A stretch of 64,000 nucleotides of DNA, from contig CATQJL010000112.1 of NCBI GenBank assembly GCA_958299035.1, positions 47,760,941 through 47,824,940 on the forward strand. Reading direction: 5' to 3'. A program made the translations under genes and the position numbers. Shown piece by piece: positions 11,326-22,900 of the stretch; position 1 is the first letter of the stretch, and each line of letters opens with the position of its first letter. This DNA is from Cylicocyclus nassatus (taxonomy: Eukaryota; Nematoda; Chromadorea; Rhabditida; Strongylidae). The notes below the pieces were generated by a model. The model was not told the DNA's origin and made no database searches. It saw only the letters and a program-made list of their open reading frames with translations.

Positions 11326-12438
11326 CTGTGGTGGGAGTAGTTCTTAGTTCCCTTCTTCTGGCATTCTTTGGTCGCGCAATAACCTTCAAGATTAGACTCC
11401 TCACTTGAGCTCTCAGTTGCTCATTTCCTGGTGGTGTCGAGTTAGTTAGTGTGAAAAGCTTTCATGATTGTAATTGTATGATTGTCAAATATTCTTTTCG
11501 GTTGCATCTCTCCATCGCTGTGTATATTACGTGGTCGTTGATGGGTTTGTCGCATATTGATAGCTTGTAACATCTCGGTGCGGATGTTGGTGTCACACAT
11601 GTTTACCATCTCAAATGTAACATGTAACCTAATTTGGTGTGCATTTTGGACTCTTTGTCGTCCTGCGCATTAATTGCCACTCCTCAGACCTGTCAAAGAG
11701 GCGCGGCTGTCTGTTGATCTTATGATGTCGTACGTGTTAATTAATATTCTCATATTAATTTGATGATCTAAATCTACCTTTGTATTGTTATCTTCAGATA
11801 AATGTAAAGTCTTCCATTGTGTCTACAGTATAAGCGTATGATCAATGAGATACTGTATAAATTGAAATTCAATCTATGATTTAGCTGTTTTCGCCGTATA
11901 TGTTATGGAAGTGCGCTCAAAATTTCTCTGCTTGATCACCTCGACCATGGGGTTCGAAAAAATTAAATATAAATTGCTGAGGGCTCTTTCTGACCGCGCA
12001 GCGTAAGATGCTGCGATGACGTGTATTGCGTAGTTTGGAGAGACCCTTACTTTACTTGAACCTTATGAACAACACCCATTCCCCATGAAAGAATCGACGG
12101 AACAGAGCACGTGCACATAATGAATGGCTTGGAGGATGATGTTATACACATAGTTCCATACTGAAAGGAAATGTACCTGTAGGTCTAGTGGTCGTTCCTA
12201 TGGGAGCGTTCACACAGGTATCAAGGAGTCCAGTAATTCCATAGCTCAAGGACTAGGGTGCCTTCTGATGCTGAGGTGAAAGTAGGAACGGAGATAAAGA
12301 GGTAATGAGGTGTACCGATGAGCCTTCGGCATAGGACATTGCCTTAATTTAGCGCAGTATGGAGCACTCAACCTGCTCTTGTCTAACTTTATGTTAAAGT
12401 TTTTGTGTGATCGCTAGTTTATTGCATAGTATTTTAGA
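11326..12438. other. Intergenic, no gene seen
   Basis: Presumed 3' UTR of the ANP32 gene followed by the upstream region of the MBD2/3 gene. I looked here on the plus strand for exons of a methyl-CpG-binding domain and saw none. The last bases are TATTTTAG, an acceptor immediately before the next start codon. Confidence 0.6.
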
Positions 12439-15400
12439 ATGGGAAGGCCGAAAAACTCTGAGGCAGATCCACTTCGGAAGGCAAAACGTGGACGGCCAAG
12501 TAAGCAGAAGCGCGAAGATCACATCGCTATTCACACCGGATTCGATGGCCATGCGAACGCTCCTTGGTAATACTATTATGGATTATCAGTCTAAAAAAAG
12601 CCAAGATCTTAAATTTTTGCATATTGTTCTTCATTTTTTGCATTTATCATTGAAAGTAGATTTTGGATTCCAGGCGCAAAACTGTATCTATCTTCAAACA
12701 GCCGGTGACACTAGTGCACACTTCCGGTCGTGACAGCAAGAAAGGAACTGAGCAGCAACTTAAACGTGGGTTGATGAACAATCGACCACTGGAAAAGCCT
12801 GCACCTGTAAGTGACCACGAGATCTATCAGCTGTCGTTTTTTTTTTTCGCGAAAATTCTGAATTTTCTTCTGAAAATCGTTTAAGGTGATGTGGGCAAAA
12901 GCTTTGGAAAATGTGCAAGCTCTCATACCTACTGCAGTTGCTGATAAGGTAAGTGACATGCAAGTATTTATCGATTTGATGGTATTAAAAACTGGTACTT
13001 TCCAACAGTTTCTGTAGGTGCACACTAATCTTGCTTTTGATAACAGAGGAATTATAGTGAGTATTGGTCACTCTCAAATGCAGATTAGTAGGCTCATAAC
13101 TAGATTCTGACTACAATATTACCCATAAGATCTTAGTTAATGACGTGATTCACCAGAAGCGTACGATAATTCCCAAAAACTCGGTAGATTCTGTTTAGTC
13201 AGAAAGATTTTTATATAGGCGGTCCTACTATGTGATAGGACTGAAGTAGAGTTGCGGTGCATACTAAGACCTAGATAAAGTTTATTTTGCTTTTTTTCAT
13301 GAATATCGATGGCATAGTTCGGTATAGGAAGTCTTGAACGATGAACCGAGTAGCACTTTTTGAAGCAGATACCGGCGAAATAATTACGAATATTTTCGAT
13401 CCCAACATTCTCTCAGATGACCTTTTCAAAACCTGAGCACCTAGTTTTGGCAATGATGATTTTTCTGACTTGAGGATCAGACAGATAAGGTCATACCAGT
13501 CAGAGATTTGTGAGACGCTGACGCTTACTACCTGATTTCGCTGGAATTAGATTTGTAAAACTAAACGTCAGCATTTCCTTCTCCGTCTCAGGTCGATGTG
13601 AACAAAACGGAGTATCTGACAGAAAGTCTTCATCTTGCTGGTCGTCTCGAAAGGGCAAGTGCAGTACTGAACGAGCAAGCTGCGGCGGCTTCCTTATTCA
13701 CTAGTATCCACAACCCGAATCAGTCAGGGTATGTTTTCTTTTTCTTATTTTTTCTTTCATTGTCCATAAACACGCTTTTGTTGCCTCGTCAATAGTATTG
13801 CACGATAATGTCGACGATGTATTTGTTTCACTTATGGCTGTCTTGCGTTGGTCTGTAAATGCGTTCCCACTATTCGATAAGTTTAGAGATCTGTTTTGCA
13901 CTACTTCTTGCTCATTTTGAGAAGATTCGGTGCTGCATACATTTTATGAAGTATTAAGCTGGATAGAGCAGGTATAGGGGTGATAGGATTACTTATCCCG
14001 TACATAAAAAGTTCGAAAATTTACTGAAAAAAAGCGGATTGATGCATGCTACGAAAAGGATTTAACAAGCGGTATTTGAGTCCTGTCTCCTATCTTCTGT
14101 TGTGTTGAATTGGTCTTTTGGCTTACCAGAAGGTTTTGGTCGGCTAGGAGTGTTTGTTTTTAAATATGACGTAGTGATTTCAATTTTGATCAGCAAAAAA
14201 AAAATCCATATATAGCAATCCTTAGCTTGGTTTTTCTGAACTTGATATGTTTACAGTGTCAAAAATTCACTAAAAACAATCATTTTGAGATTACTGGAAA
14301 TGGCTGGCTACACACTCATAGTAGCTCAAATTAATGACTCGTGAAATTTCTTAGGTTTGCGTAATATCATCAGTTTCTCAGTTCTTCGGCTGCACCTGTG
14401 CGTCGACCGTATGTAATATTCGGTAACACTTTTTGGGCATGATTTTTGAGTTTTGCACGTCATTTTCCCGCACCATATGCTATGCTACTAAGGACGGGAA
14501 TAATCGAAGTAATTGGTGCTTGTTGACAACATCATCAAACTAAACACTGCTTCTCCATTACAACAATTCCGTAACAGGTCAATCACCTTTTGTTTGTTCA
14601 GTGCATTTGGCCAATCCGCCGATAAGGAGAAACTGGAAAACAATCTGCTGTTGAACGTGAATCCAGAGCAACCTTTGCTGCGGGTGAGTTATTCGTTTGG
14701 AAATTGCGTTAAGACATGTTGTATCATCATATATGCGGTAGCTTCATTTTTGGGAAATCGTTATATATTTATCAGGCTCAATTCATCGTCTCGTCTCTCT
14801 GAGATGGGACAAAGTCGGGTTTCGATGCAAGACTACCTTTTTCAATTTTTATTTTGTGAGGAACTCTTGGGGACTCAAAGGCAGTGTCCGGGCAAAAAGT
14901 CGTTGAGATTCTGTGCTTACCAGGGTCTATTTGCTATGCTGAATCCGAAAATTCACACTGGAGAGCGCGAAAACGGCGAAGAAGGTCTAACGCTGGAGGT
15001 GATCAGCAGATGGCGGGGTCTTCCCCACTGTGAATCCGCTTCTAGCTTCCGGATCTTTTCGCCGCTAACCGTCCTGACATCCCACCGGCCAAGTGCAAAC
15101 GCGTGACTTGAAATGGGAATCGAGAAGATTGCTCCCGAAGCTGGGAGCGTGAATTGAGCGTGAAAGACCCACCCCGACTACCTGCAATTTCCCTCCTGCG
15201 TTAGAGCCTTTTTTTCGCAATTTTTGCGCTCTCCATTGTGGATTTTCGGATTCAGCATAGGGAATAGGCCCGGATAAGCACAAAATCTCAAAATCGACTT
15301 TTTGCCCGGACACCTCCCTAAACACAAATGCAAGAGTGGTGATAAAAGCGAAATATTAAGATCATATGAGTTAAGTCAGAATTATGGAACATTGCATTGA

Positions 15401-16016
15401 AACATTAAACTGTCTTTCACAGATAGACTTGTTTTCTTTCCATATTAAGAAAACTTTGTGCCGATCGAACATCTCAACTGTATTACAAGCTGGGTAAGCA
15501 ACAGCTATTTTTTTTAAAGTAACTCGTACTAGAGACTAATCAGCAGCTCATTTCTCCTCTCAGAAAGAGTTGCTCAGAAATTTCATATTACTAACAGTCG
15601 GGTCTTACTATATGTTTCAGACTTCTGGTAACTTAACTAGAATGATTGAAGCTGAGTTGATCTTATTTTACCGCTCTTATTTCTGGAATCTGCCATTGGT
15701 AGAAGACTACAGAAACCTTTGTAGAGTAACAAGTTTTTGGGAAAAATAATTGTTGAGGAAAGACATCGAGATAGCTGCACAGTTGTCTGAAATGATACCC
15801 AGAACTTCCATAACGACTCATAGTATCCTGATTGCTCATTGCAGCATGGGCACGGCTTGTACATTGCCCTCCATCACATTTTCTAAACTTAGTTGCGGTA
15901 ATTATCCGCCTTGCTTGCAGCCAATATCTGTGCAACCAGAAGACATCGCGGCACAGGAAAGACGGGTGCTAGATGCTCGGAAACGACTTCAAGAAGTGAT
16001 CAAACATTTTGGATGA
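12439..16016 (+). CDS. mbd-2: MBD2/3-family protein lacking the MBD, with N-terminal AT-hooks
   Basis: Six exons: 12439-12566, 12674-12806, 12886-12948, 13592-13728, 14602-14683 and 15921-16016; phases agree and give 212 residues. MBD2/3 proteins are scaffold subunits of the NuRD deacetylase/remodelling complex. Residues from about 43 on match the family: RKTVSIFKQPVTLV (family hallmark TASIFKQPVTK), then VMWAKALENVQAL, then the C-terminal helix ISVQPEDIAAQERRVLDARK, corresponding to the coiled coil by which MBD2 binds p66/GATAD2. The methyl-CpG-binding domain that should precede this is absent. The first exon instead encodes MGRPKN and KRGRPSKQKR, the latter a good AT-hook core (RGRP flanked by basic residues). 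ATG follows TATTTTAG plus one A, as expected for a spliced-leader acceptor, which argues against unseen upstream exons but does not exclude them. Intron 5 holds a MITE. Confidence 0.9.
14877..15319. mobile_element. Long-hairpin MITE in intron 5 of the MBD2/3-type gene
   Basis: The left end GTGTCCGGGCAAAAAGTCG (about 14885) is mirrored by CGACTTTTTGCCCGGACAC (about 15296-15314). Homology continues inward through GCTGAATCCGAAAATTC and GGAGAGCGC on both arms, so arms exceed 100 bp with several mismatches. The left edge reads AAAGGCAGTG, which resembles the edge of the MITE at 37620. It accounts for most of the long open frame that runs on from exon 5. Confidence 0.7.
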
Positions 16017-18872
16017 TCTCGTCGCACTTTTGAGTTGTTTGCTTACCATGGAATTTTCTTTTACTGAAATTGGGACTCGCGGAATGGCGTATATTTGTGG
16101 TCTTCATTATCAGGTCGTCTGTATTTTGATGCTCATAAATAATACATTTACCAGCGCTGTTGGTCCTGACTATTTATCATTTTTCTCAGACATTTCGGAT
16201 TGTTTTAAATCTTGTATATCTATCTCCACTTCTTACTGAATCATTTGAGTTGATTGTATTTTGAAAATCAAGGAATATAATGTTGTATTTGTGAACATAC
16301 GAAGGCACGCAAAAACTTTACTTTTTTCAAAAAGCTTCACACAAGAATTATTTTAAACCTGGCGCAATGACTGACATTGCTCTCGTAAAGGACAAATAAA
16401 GTAAGTTATATGCGATCTGAGTGCACCAATCCAAACACGCGAAGATGCAAAATAATGCATAGAAAAACATCTGAGCGCAGCATCAGGGAAAAGAAGAAAG
16501 AAAGAAAAAAGAAGAAAACTCAGTTTGATGCAATTGAAAGCAAAAACCAGCACCGTGACCAGCGTAATCTGAAAGACGTTGATGACGCACGTATCAAAAT
16601 CCTTAGAATGAGTTGCAAGGAAATAGCAAAAAATGATTTGCCTTTGTCGCCTCATTTAGGAAGTGGTTACTCTGCTATATGTTCACTCTTACAATTTTTT
16701 CAAAAGATCGCTCTAGTCCTTGAATAGGCGAGACCCATTTTTATCACCAGCATTCTACTAGTACGCATCCTCCTAGATTCTGGCCATGGCGCCGGCGGCA
16801 CACTTCCCAAGGATTATACACATAAAATGAAGGAAATAGAAATGTGTTGCAATTTCAAGTTTGTAATTTGCGAGCGCGTTCCACGATAATTTAGACTAAG
16901 TTTTTTCTGCTATTTCCTTCTTTGATTCTTCATGGACGAGCCACCTTAAACTAGCAGTGAAGGTTTCGGTGTCGCAAAATTTTCAAAAGTTATTTACATG
17001 TGTTATAAAGATGTGCAGGTGACTTCTTTACACTTGTAAATAGTTAAAATAATTTTTAAAATTTTTTAAAAATTCAATTTAACCTGTTCAAAAAGTTTTT
17101 TTCAGGTTCTCAATTATCAAGGTTAGGGCGCAAAAGTTTTGGAAAGCGTATCAAAAAATTTTCGGAGTACGCACTTCTTGGAAAAAATTTTTGTTGCTCT
17201 CCTCTCCCCTTAATTCCTTCAACAAACTTTGTAAATTATTCTAAATCTTTGTAAATTCGACCTGAATTCGACGAAAACACTCCAATTGATCACTAAATGC
17301 TGTCTGTGAAAGCTTTTTGGTTAATTCAAAGCACCTTCTAAGCCAGAAACTTGCCAGGGATTCAAAAATATAAGGTTTGTGAAACTTATCGTTAAGGAAA
17401 TTAACGCCCTGTGACGGTTTTGTCGCGACAAATACGTCGCGATAGGTCAAACAAAAGTATTTTCGAAAATTAAACCTAAATTCTAAACCTCCAGATTCTT
17501 AGCAGTCCAGTGATGTTTTCAGCTTCTTCAAAAATCTGCTTTAAGAGAAGTTATAGCAATCCGACGGTTTTTTCACCATAAAAACGCAGCGATGGAAAAA
17601 TTTATCGCAATTGTTTTTTTCCCAAGAGTTAGGAGCTCAACTGTAGCTTACCCCGGCTTGGAACAGATTGCACGCTATATGGGACTTAAGCTCACAACTG
17701 TGCGACACGGCAAAACTCAGCACTTTGAATTCAAAGAAGATGCTTGCATATTGTATGAATTTGTTCGAATTGTCAGAGTCTAAGTGCAAATTACGAAACC
17801 AGGGCTTTTCTTGTTCTAAGTCTTGTTCTCGCTTTTGTGGAAGAAATTCTTTGTCTTATTGTTAGTAGTGGATTTTTGGAAGGAACTTAGATATGGAAGT
17901 CATTTTCTAGGATAAAGCCAATCATGGAAATTTTGGAAAGTATAAGTGATAAGTTAGTAAAAGATGCTGTCAGTGCCATTAGCGAATCATGATAATGCAC
18001 AAAACAGTGCAGCAATACATCTTACTAGTTGATAATCCTTTCGTTGCTTTTCAGCACAAGCAATGCATATCACTGAGGTTTGGCAGAGCCGCGAAGACGA
18101 CCTCTGAGGAATCATGACTTAGGTAGAAAACTGCGGTTCTTCATCGGGCGAGTTCGCCTTCAGCATTGTCACTCCAAATTTTTGCGGCATAATCGCGTGC
18201 ACAACCTTATTCCCTAAACATACATCTCCAAGTTGCCACTCCGGTTTAGAGTGCTTACCTTTTGAGCTTCAAAGCTTGCCGCGGAGTTGATAAAGCAGCC
18301 TACCGGTCACGAAGTGTTAACCATTCAAAAATAGCCGAAAGACAAACGGATCGCAAACTTTTACAGATTCGCTTTTTCATTTAGACTCCATATTTTTATA
18401 ACGCGGCTTCGAATGCGTGTGTTGCTTCAATTTTCAATTTATCGCGTCATTGTACAGTGTGCGGAAAAAGTACTGTCCCTCAAAATAAAGTTAAACAATA
18501 TGCGTGATTCAGAGGATTTTCCAGCAAAATTGACACAGATCCTAAGATGTGAGTCTCTTCTAGCATTTTACAAAAACTGGCTTCAAAATTCTACAATTTC
18601 ACCAGGCGGCGGACCCCTTCTTGCACCGCATCTCATATCAAATCTTGCAACTCCCTTTACAAATGTTAGGAAGTGTAAAGATTTTTGGGAAATTTTTGTT
18701 TCTAACGCATAATTGGGGAATCCTCTACTGCTAAAGGAATGTGGTAGTGACCCCGAAATATTCTGAAAGTAGCCAGTCAGCAGTTGTACTAGGAGAAAAG
18801 TTGTGAATGTTTCTAACGAAAAAGTGGCTGCGGAGCAACACAGTGCGATCAAAGAACGCGGCACATAGACTG
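16017..18872. other. Gene-poor AT-rich stretch
   Basis: No supported gene. The longest frames (for example 16410-16727, a Lys-rich low-complexity frame, and 17592-17783) show no domain, no acceptable splice chain and no family resemblance I can name. The 3' end of the MBD2/3-type transcript presumably falls in the first few hundred bases. Confidence 0.5.
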
Positions 18873-19040
18873 GTATAGGCCGTCCGCGCTGCGCATGGAG
18901 AGCAGCGCTGTCGCGTACGTTGAAGGCATTTCACGACTGGAAGAAGCGCAGAGAAAGACGGCAAGAGTGTACGAGGAAAGAGGAGTGACGCGCAATACAC
19001 ACCTTGCGCACTCTGCGCGCCCTGCGCGGACGGCCTATAC
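18873..19040. mobile_element. 168-bp MITE, GTATAGGCCGTCCGCGC termini
   Basis: Ends are GTATAGGCCGTCCGCGC and GCGCGGACGGCCTATAC, perfect inverted repeats of 17 bp, with GC-rich content unlike the AT-rich surroundings. A TA lies at each edge and could be the target duplication. Non-coding. The stretch 19041-19950 shows no other supported feature. Confidence 0.75.
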
Positions 19041-19951
19041 AATTTTTTATTGCTCCAAAATCATAACTCACACGAAGCCCAAGGCTCTTTTCATTATTCC
19101 TGTTACTTTTTGTAGGAATTGGAATTTCGAATCATAGTTTGGTTCCATTCATTTAGCAAGCAGTCCTGTCTGACTCTTTTCGACATTTTGTGATACTATC
19201 TTCCTTATTCAGCCAAAACAAGACCTTACCAATCTATAATTAATCTATAGTAGGTATAGAATATTGAAGAAGAGGCTATGCACTACATATCAATTTGAAC
19301 CTTATATCAATGGTGGTGGTATAGTTATGGTCCAAAATCGCGCTTGTATGCTCGGCGCATCGTTGATGTTTTTGCACGTTGTTATCACTCGTTCAAACGA
19401 ACAGAAAAAAACATTTTCAAATCAAACTTATCTTTATCTGATCTCAAGGATCTCGCCTACAAATGGCAATCAAAAAACTACAGATTTGCTTTACGTTTGA
19501 GGTAATTCAGGAGCCAAGCTAGTGGGGCAGTACTTTTCCCGCACTCTATACTATCTCTACTTCTTGGCATTTCTGATGCAAATAACTAGGATCTCGACCA
19601 ACGAGTCATTCATTATTATTGACGCATCAAAAAATCTCTATCTCAGATCTGTCATTCGATGGATAATTGCACGTTTAATACGCCGTTCAAACACCTTTTG
19701 TTTTCTCTGGTAGGAGCCATCAGCTGATACTTGCAGTCACCTTTCAAACCTTATCTCACTGTGCAAATCATTCTCTCACAATTCTATTGCGATGCAAATA
19801 CCAACATGTGAAAAGTATCAGATCAAGTTCGCTAAGAACCGAGATATATTGGCATGAGAAAATTCTGTTTGTATCCTCAGTACAAAACTCGTTCAGCACT
19901 GATGTTTGGCGCCGAAAGGATTGTTCGTTGGCTGAAGTTGCTCTTCTGCAG

Positions 19952-22900
19952 CTTATTTGCTCCCCATGTTCTCTATTACGATCAACCCAAAAATCCATTG
20001 AAGCTTTCCAATGTGACGCCTGTCAGTTCGAGCACACAATGCTCCGAAAATTTTCTCTCAAGGTGAAATAAATTAAGGCTTACTGCACCTCAGTATTATT
20101 CATCTTTGCAGCGCTGAATCTACTGAAGATATTACACATGGGTGGATCGTAACTACTCAAGAATTGACTATCAAGGAAACTAGGAAATCTCTAAAGGTAA
20201 ACCACACACGCCACACACACACCACTTACACACCATATACACACCACACGCACACCACACACACCACACACACCACACACATTTCGAAGTGGAAGTTGTT
20301 TTGAGACTAATCTTCCTAATGGTTGATATTCTCTTATTGGTTTTTCTTCGGCAAGCTTTAACACGTTTGGACCGGTGTTGCACATGGTGCAGCACGCTGC
20401 TTCAAAGGATCTTTTTGGCGTTAACAGGAGGTTTTCTTTTAGTCAAGGTATCGAGTCAAAGGCCGAAGCTCCTACTTTCCAAAGGACTTTGTAGAGTTGT
20501 GCTGCCGATATTTGTTTGGGAGATATGAGGACACAATGAATAGCAGTTGCAACGATATGCGGCAACGCGAACGACGCGTGCGACGTCGCAACTTCTCTTT
20601 GCTTTGATTTCAGAGAGAAAAACCGTAGTTTGAATACTTTTGAGTAAAGTTTACAACATAGATATGAATACTGTTGAGTAAAGTTTACAACATAGATGCT
20701 TTTGAATACTATTAGAAGCTGAGTTCTTGTTCCTACCTTTCAAGATAGCACAGAAGTCCCTCTCAAGCGACAAAATTCAAACACTTCATATTCACTCAGA
20801 ACTTTGGATATGGAACTTATCTGACAAGCTTATTACAGATGTAGCACATAGTCTACGAAATAAGGTCCTGTTGGCTAACGGCCAAAAGTAACACTTTTTC
20901 GCAGCGTTTCGCGGTTGTAAACCGTGCTCAACAGTACTCAAACTACGGTTTTTCTCTCCGAAACGTGTTAAATCACGCGGCTGGGAGTTGGAGCAAGGGG
21001 TAAGACCGAGATTACAGACCAGACAATCATCATGTTGATTTTTTGCAAGCTTGAACCCAGGTGCGCCTCTCATCATAACAATGCTTTAGAATGATACCCA
21101 CTGCTATCGAATTTCAAATTTAGGTTTCGTGCTGGGGTTTGTAAGAGGTACAGATCTTACAATCCATCGAAGTAATCAGAAAATTCTACCCATGTATAGT
21201 CCACCAGAAGTGCACTCAAAATTTACTCTTACAAGGGAAAAATACTCGGTGTCCATGGCCTTTTGATGAGATGTACACTACTACACTCGCCTTTGAGCGC
21301 TGATTCCGAATGTGACTTCCGTTTTTGTTGATCGTTTCTTTGAAAAAGGTTATAAAGGGTTTTTTCGCGCTAAAGCAGTTTTGGTCGGAATGCCGAAATC
21401 CCCGTGACGATGTGTAGTGGCTAGTGAGATAGCATCGCGAGTTAATGCAGGTTTAGGTTCGAGTACTTTTGTGTTTTTTAGTTTCAAATCGCCTCAATTA
21501 AGTTTCTTTTTGAAAGTTAGGCATCCTCGACAGTATTTCTCTTAGGCGACCAAATCCTTAGCAAAGGCAAATAGATTCCTTCACAATTTTTAGAGAAAGA
21601 TTAGCAGAAACGGAAGTCAGATTCGGGATCAGCGTTCCAAGACGAGTGGATGGTATACGGTCGAAGGCCACGGACACAAGTATCGTTCCCTTGTTAGATA
21701 TTGCAATCGACGAGTAGCACCATAAGATTTTACTCCTATGTGCTCTACGACAACGAGTGGCATAGCTAAGGAGCGCCGCTATGACCAATCGGACCAAAAT
21801 CGAATCCCGCTCTTGGACCAACCAGACCCTCCAGCTTCCGGATTGGTAAATTGCTACCAGGGTAAACTGGAGGATCGAAGCACTGGGTAACCGACTGAAC
21901 CCCGCAAGGTGGTGTAAAGGTTTCCATTTATTTAGCAGTATTTCCAACTATAAAGACGAATGCGTACTCTGAAGCCCGCCAGAGGTGTCGAAGATGCCAA
22001 GTACTATAATCTTTTTCTGTCCTGCGAATTGAAAAATACAAATTCGAAATTTACTTTGAAATTTTATATTATTTGCTTACTTTAACTGCTTTTTCTTACT
22101 CCACCTGCCGCGACTGCTTATGGAGGACAAAGATAGAGTATGTTTCAGGCCCTAACCCGGAATAGGAGCAGCATATAGAACTAATGCTTTCTTTACAATT
22201 TGCTCGAGACTTTGCAGAACTCCTCAAATTGGAATGTCGTAATCGTAGGACCCAAGGTAGAAGAGAAAAAGGGAAGTTCGTCAAAAATCCATCATGTCAC
22301 ATCGCAGCATAGAAAATTTGGAAAACTGCAAGCAAGTCAGTTTGCAACTAATTAATAACTCTTAATTCTTTCCTTTTGTTGTTGTTTGGACGCAAGCGCC
22401 ACATATCAAGTCCGACATTCTTGTTGAAGGAAAGATTGATGGTTATATTCATGCTATCAGGAAGGGAGCGAAGTATATATACGAGGATAGTGAGAATGTC
22501 ATCACTGGTATGTTTAGATTCATGCCCGAATTCATGATCAATCAAAATGTTTGAAGATCAGCAACTTTTATCCTTTGATTATAGCAATACAAGTAGTGGT
22601 CTTGTATATTACCGAAAGGAAGCCGCCATCAGGTAATCACATTGCTGTTCTTTGAAAAAGGATTTCTTCCTTGGGGTTATCACTGAGTTTCGCACCTGCA
22701 TCACGATCAACTTTTGCCTCCAAATATTCAAAGTTCTTATGGCATGAACTGGATGTTTATCTAAATTAACTGAAATCAGTTACAAGATGCTTTTGTCCTT
22801 AGCATTTTGGCCTACACTTTGTATCTGCTTGTAAGATAATGGGGAGCTCCGAATGACCATGCTTACGACTTTAGTCTTGACTATGGAAGTCTGTTGATTT

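Noticed and set aside
14513..15106. 197-residue open frame on the plus strand
   Set aside because: It starts upstream of a splice acceptor, reads through exon 5 of the MBD2/3-type gene past its donor, and ends inside a hairpin MITE.
16410..16727. Lys/Arg-rich 105-residue frame
   Set aside because: Low-complexity AAG/AAA run with no conserved motif, splice partners or start context.
20180..20395. Cys/Trp/Val-rich minus-strand peptide
   Set aside because: Translation of the CACACCA microsatellite.
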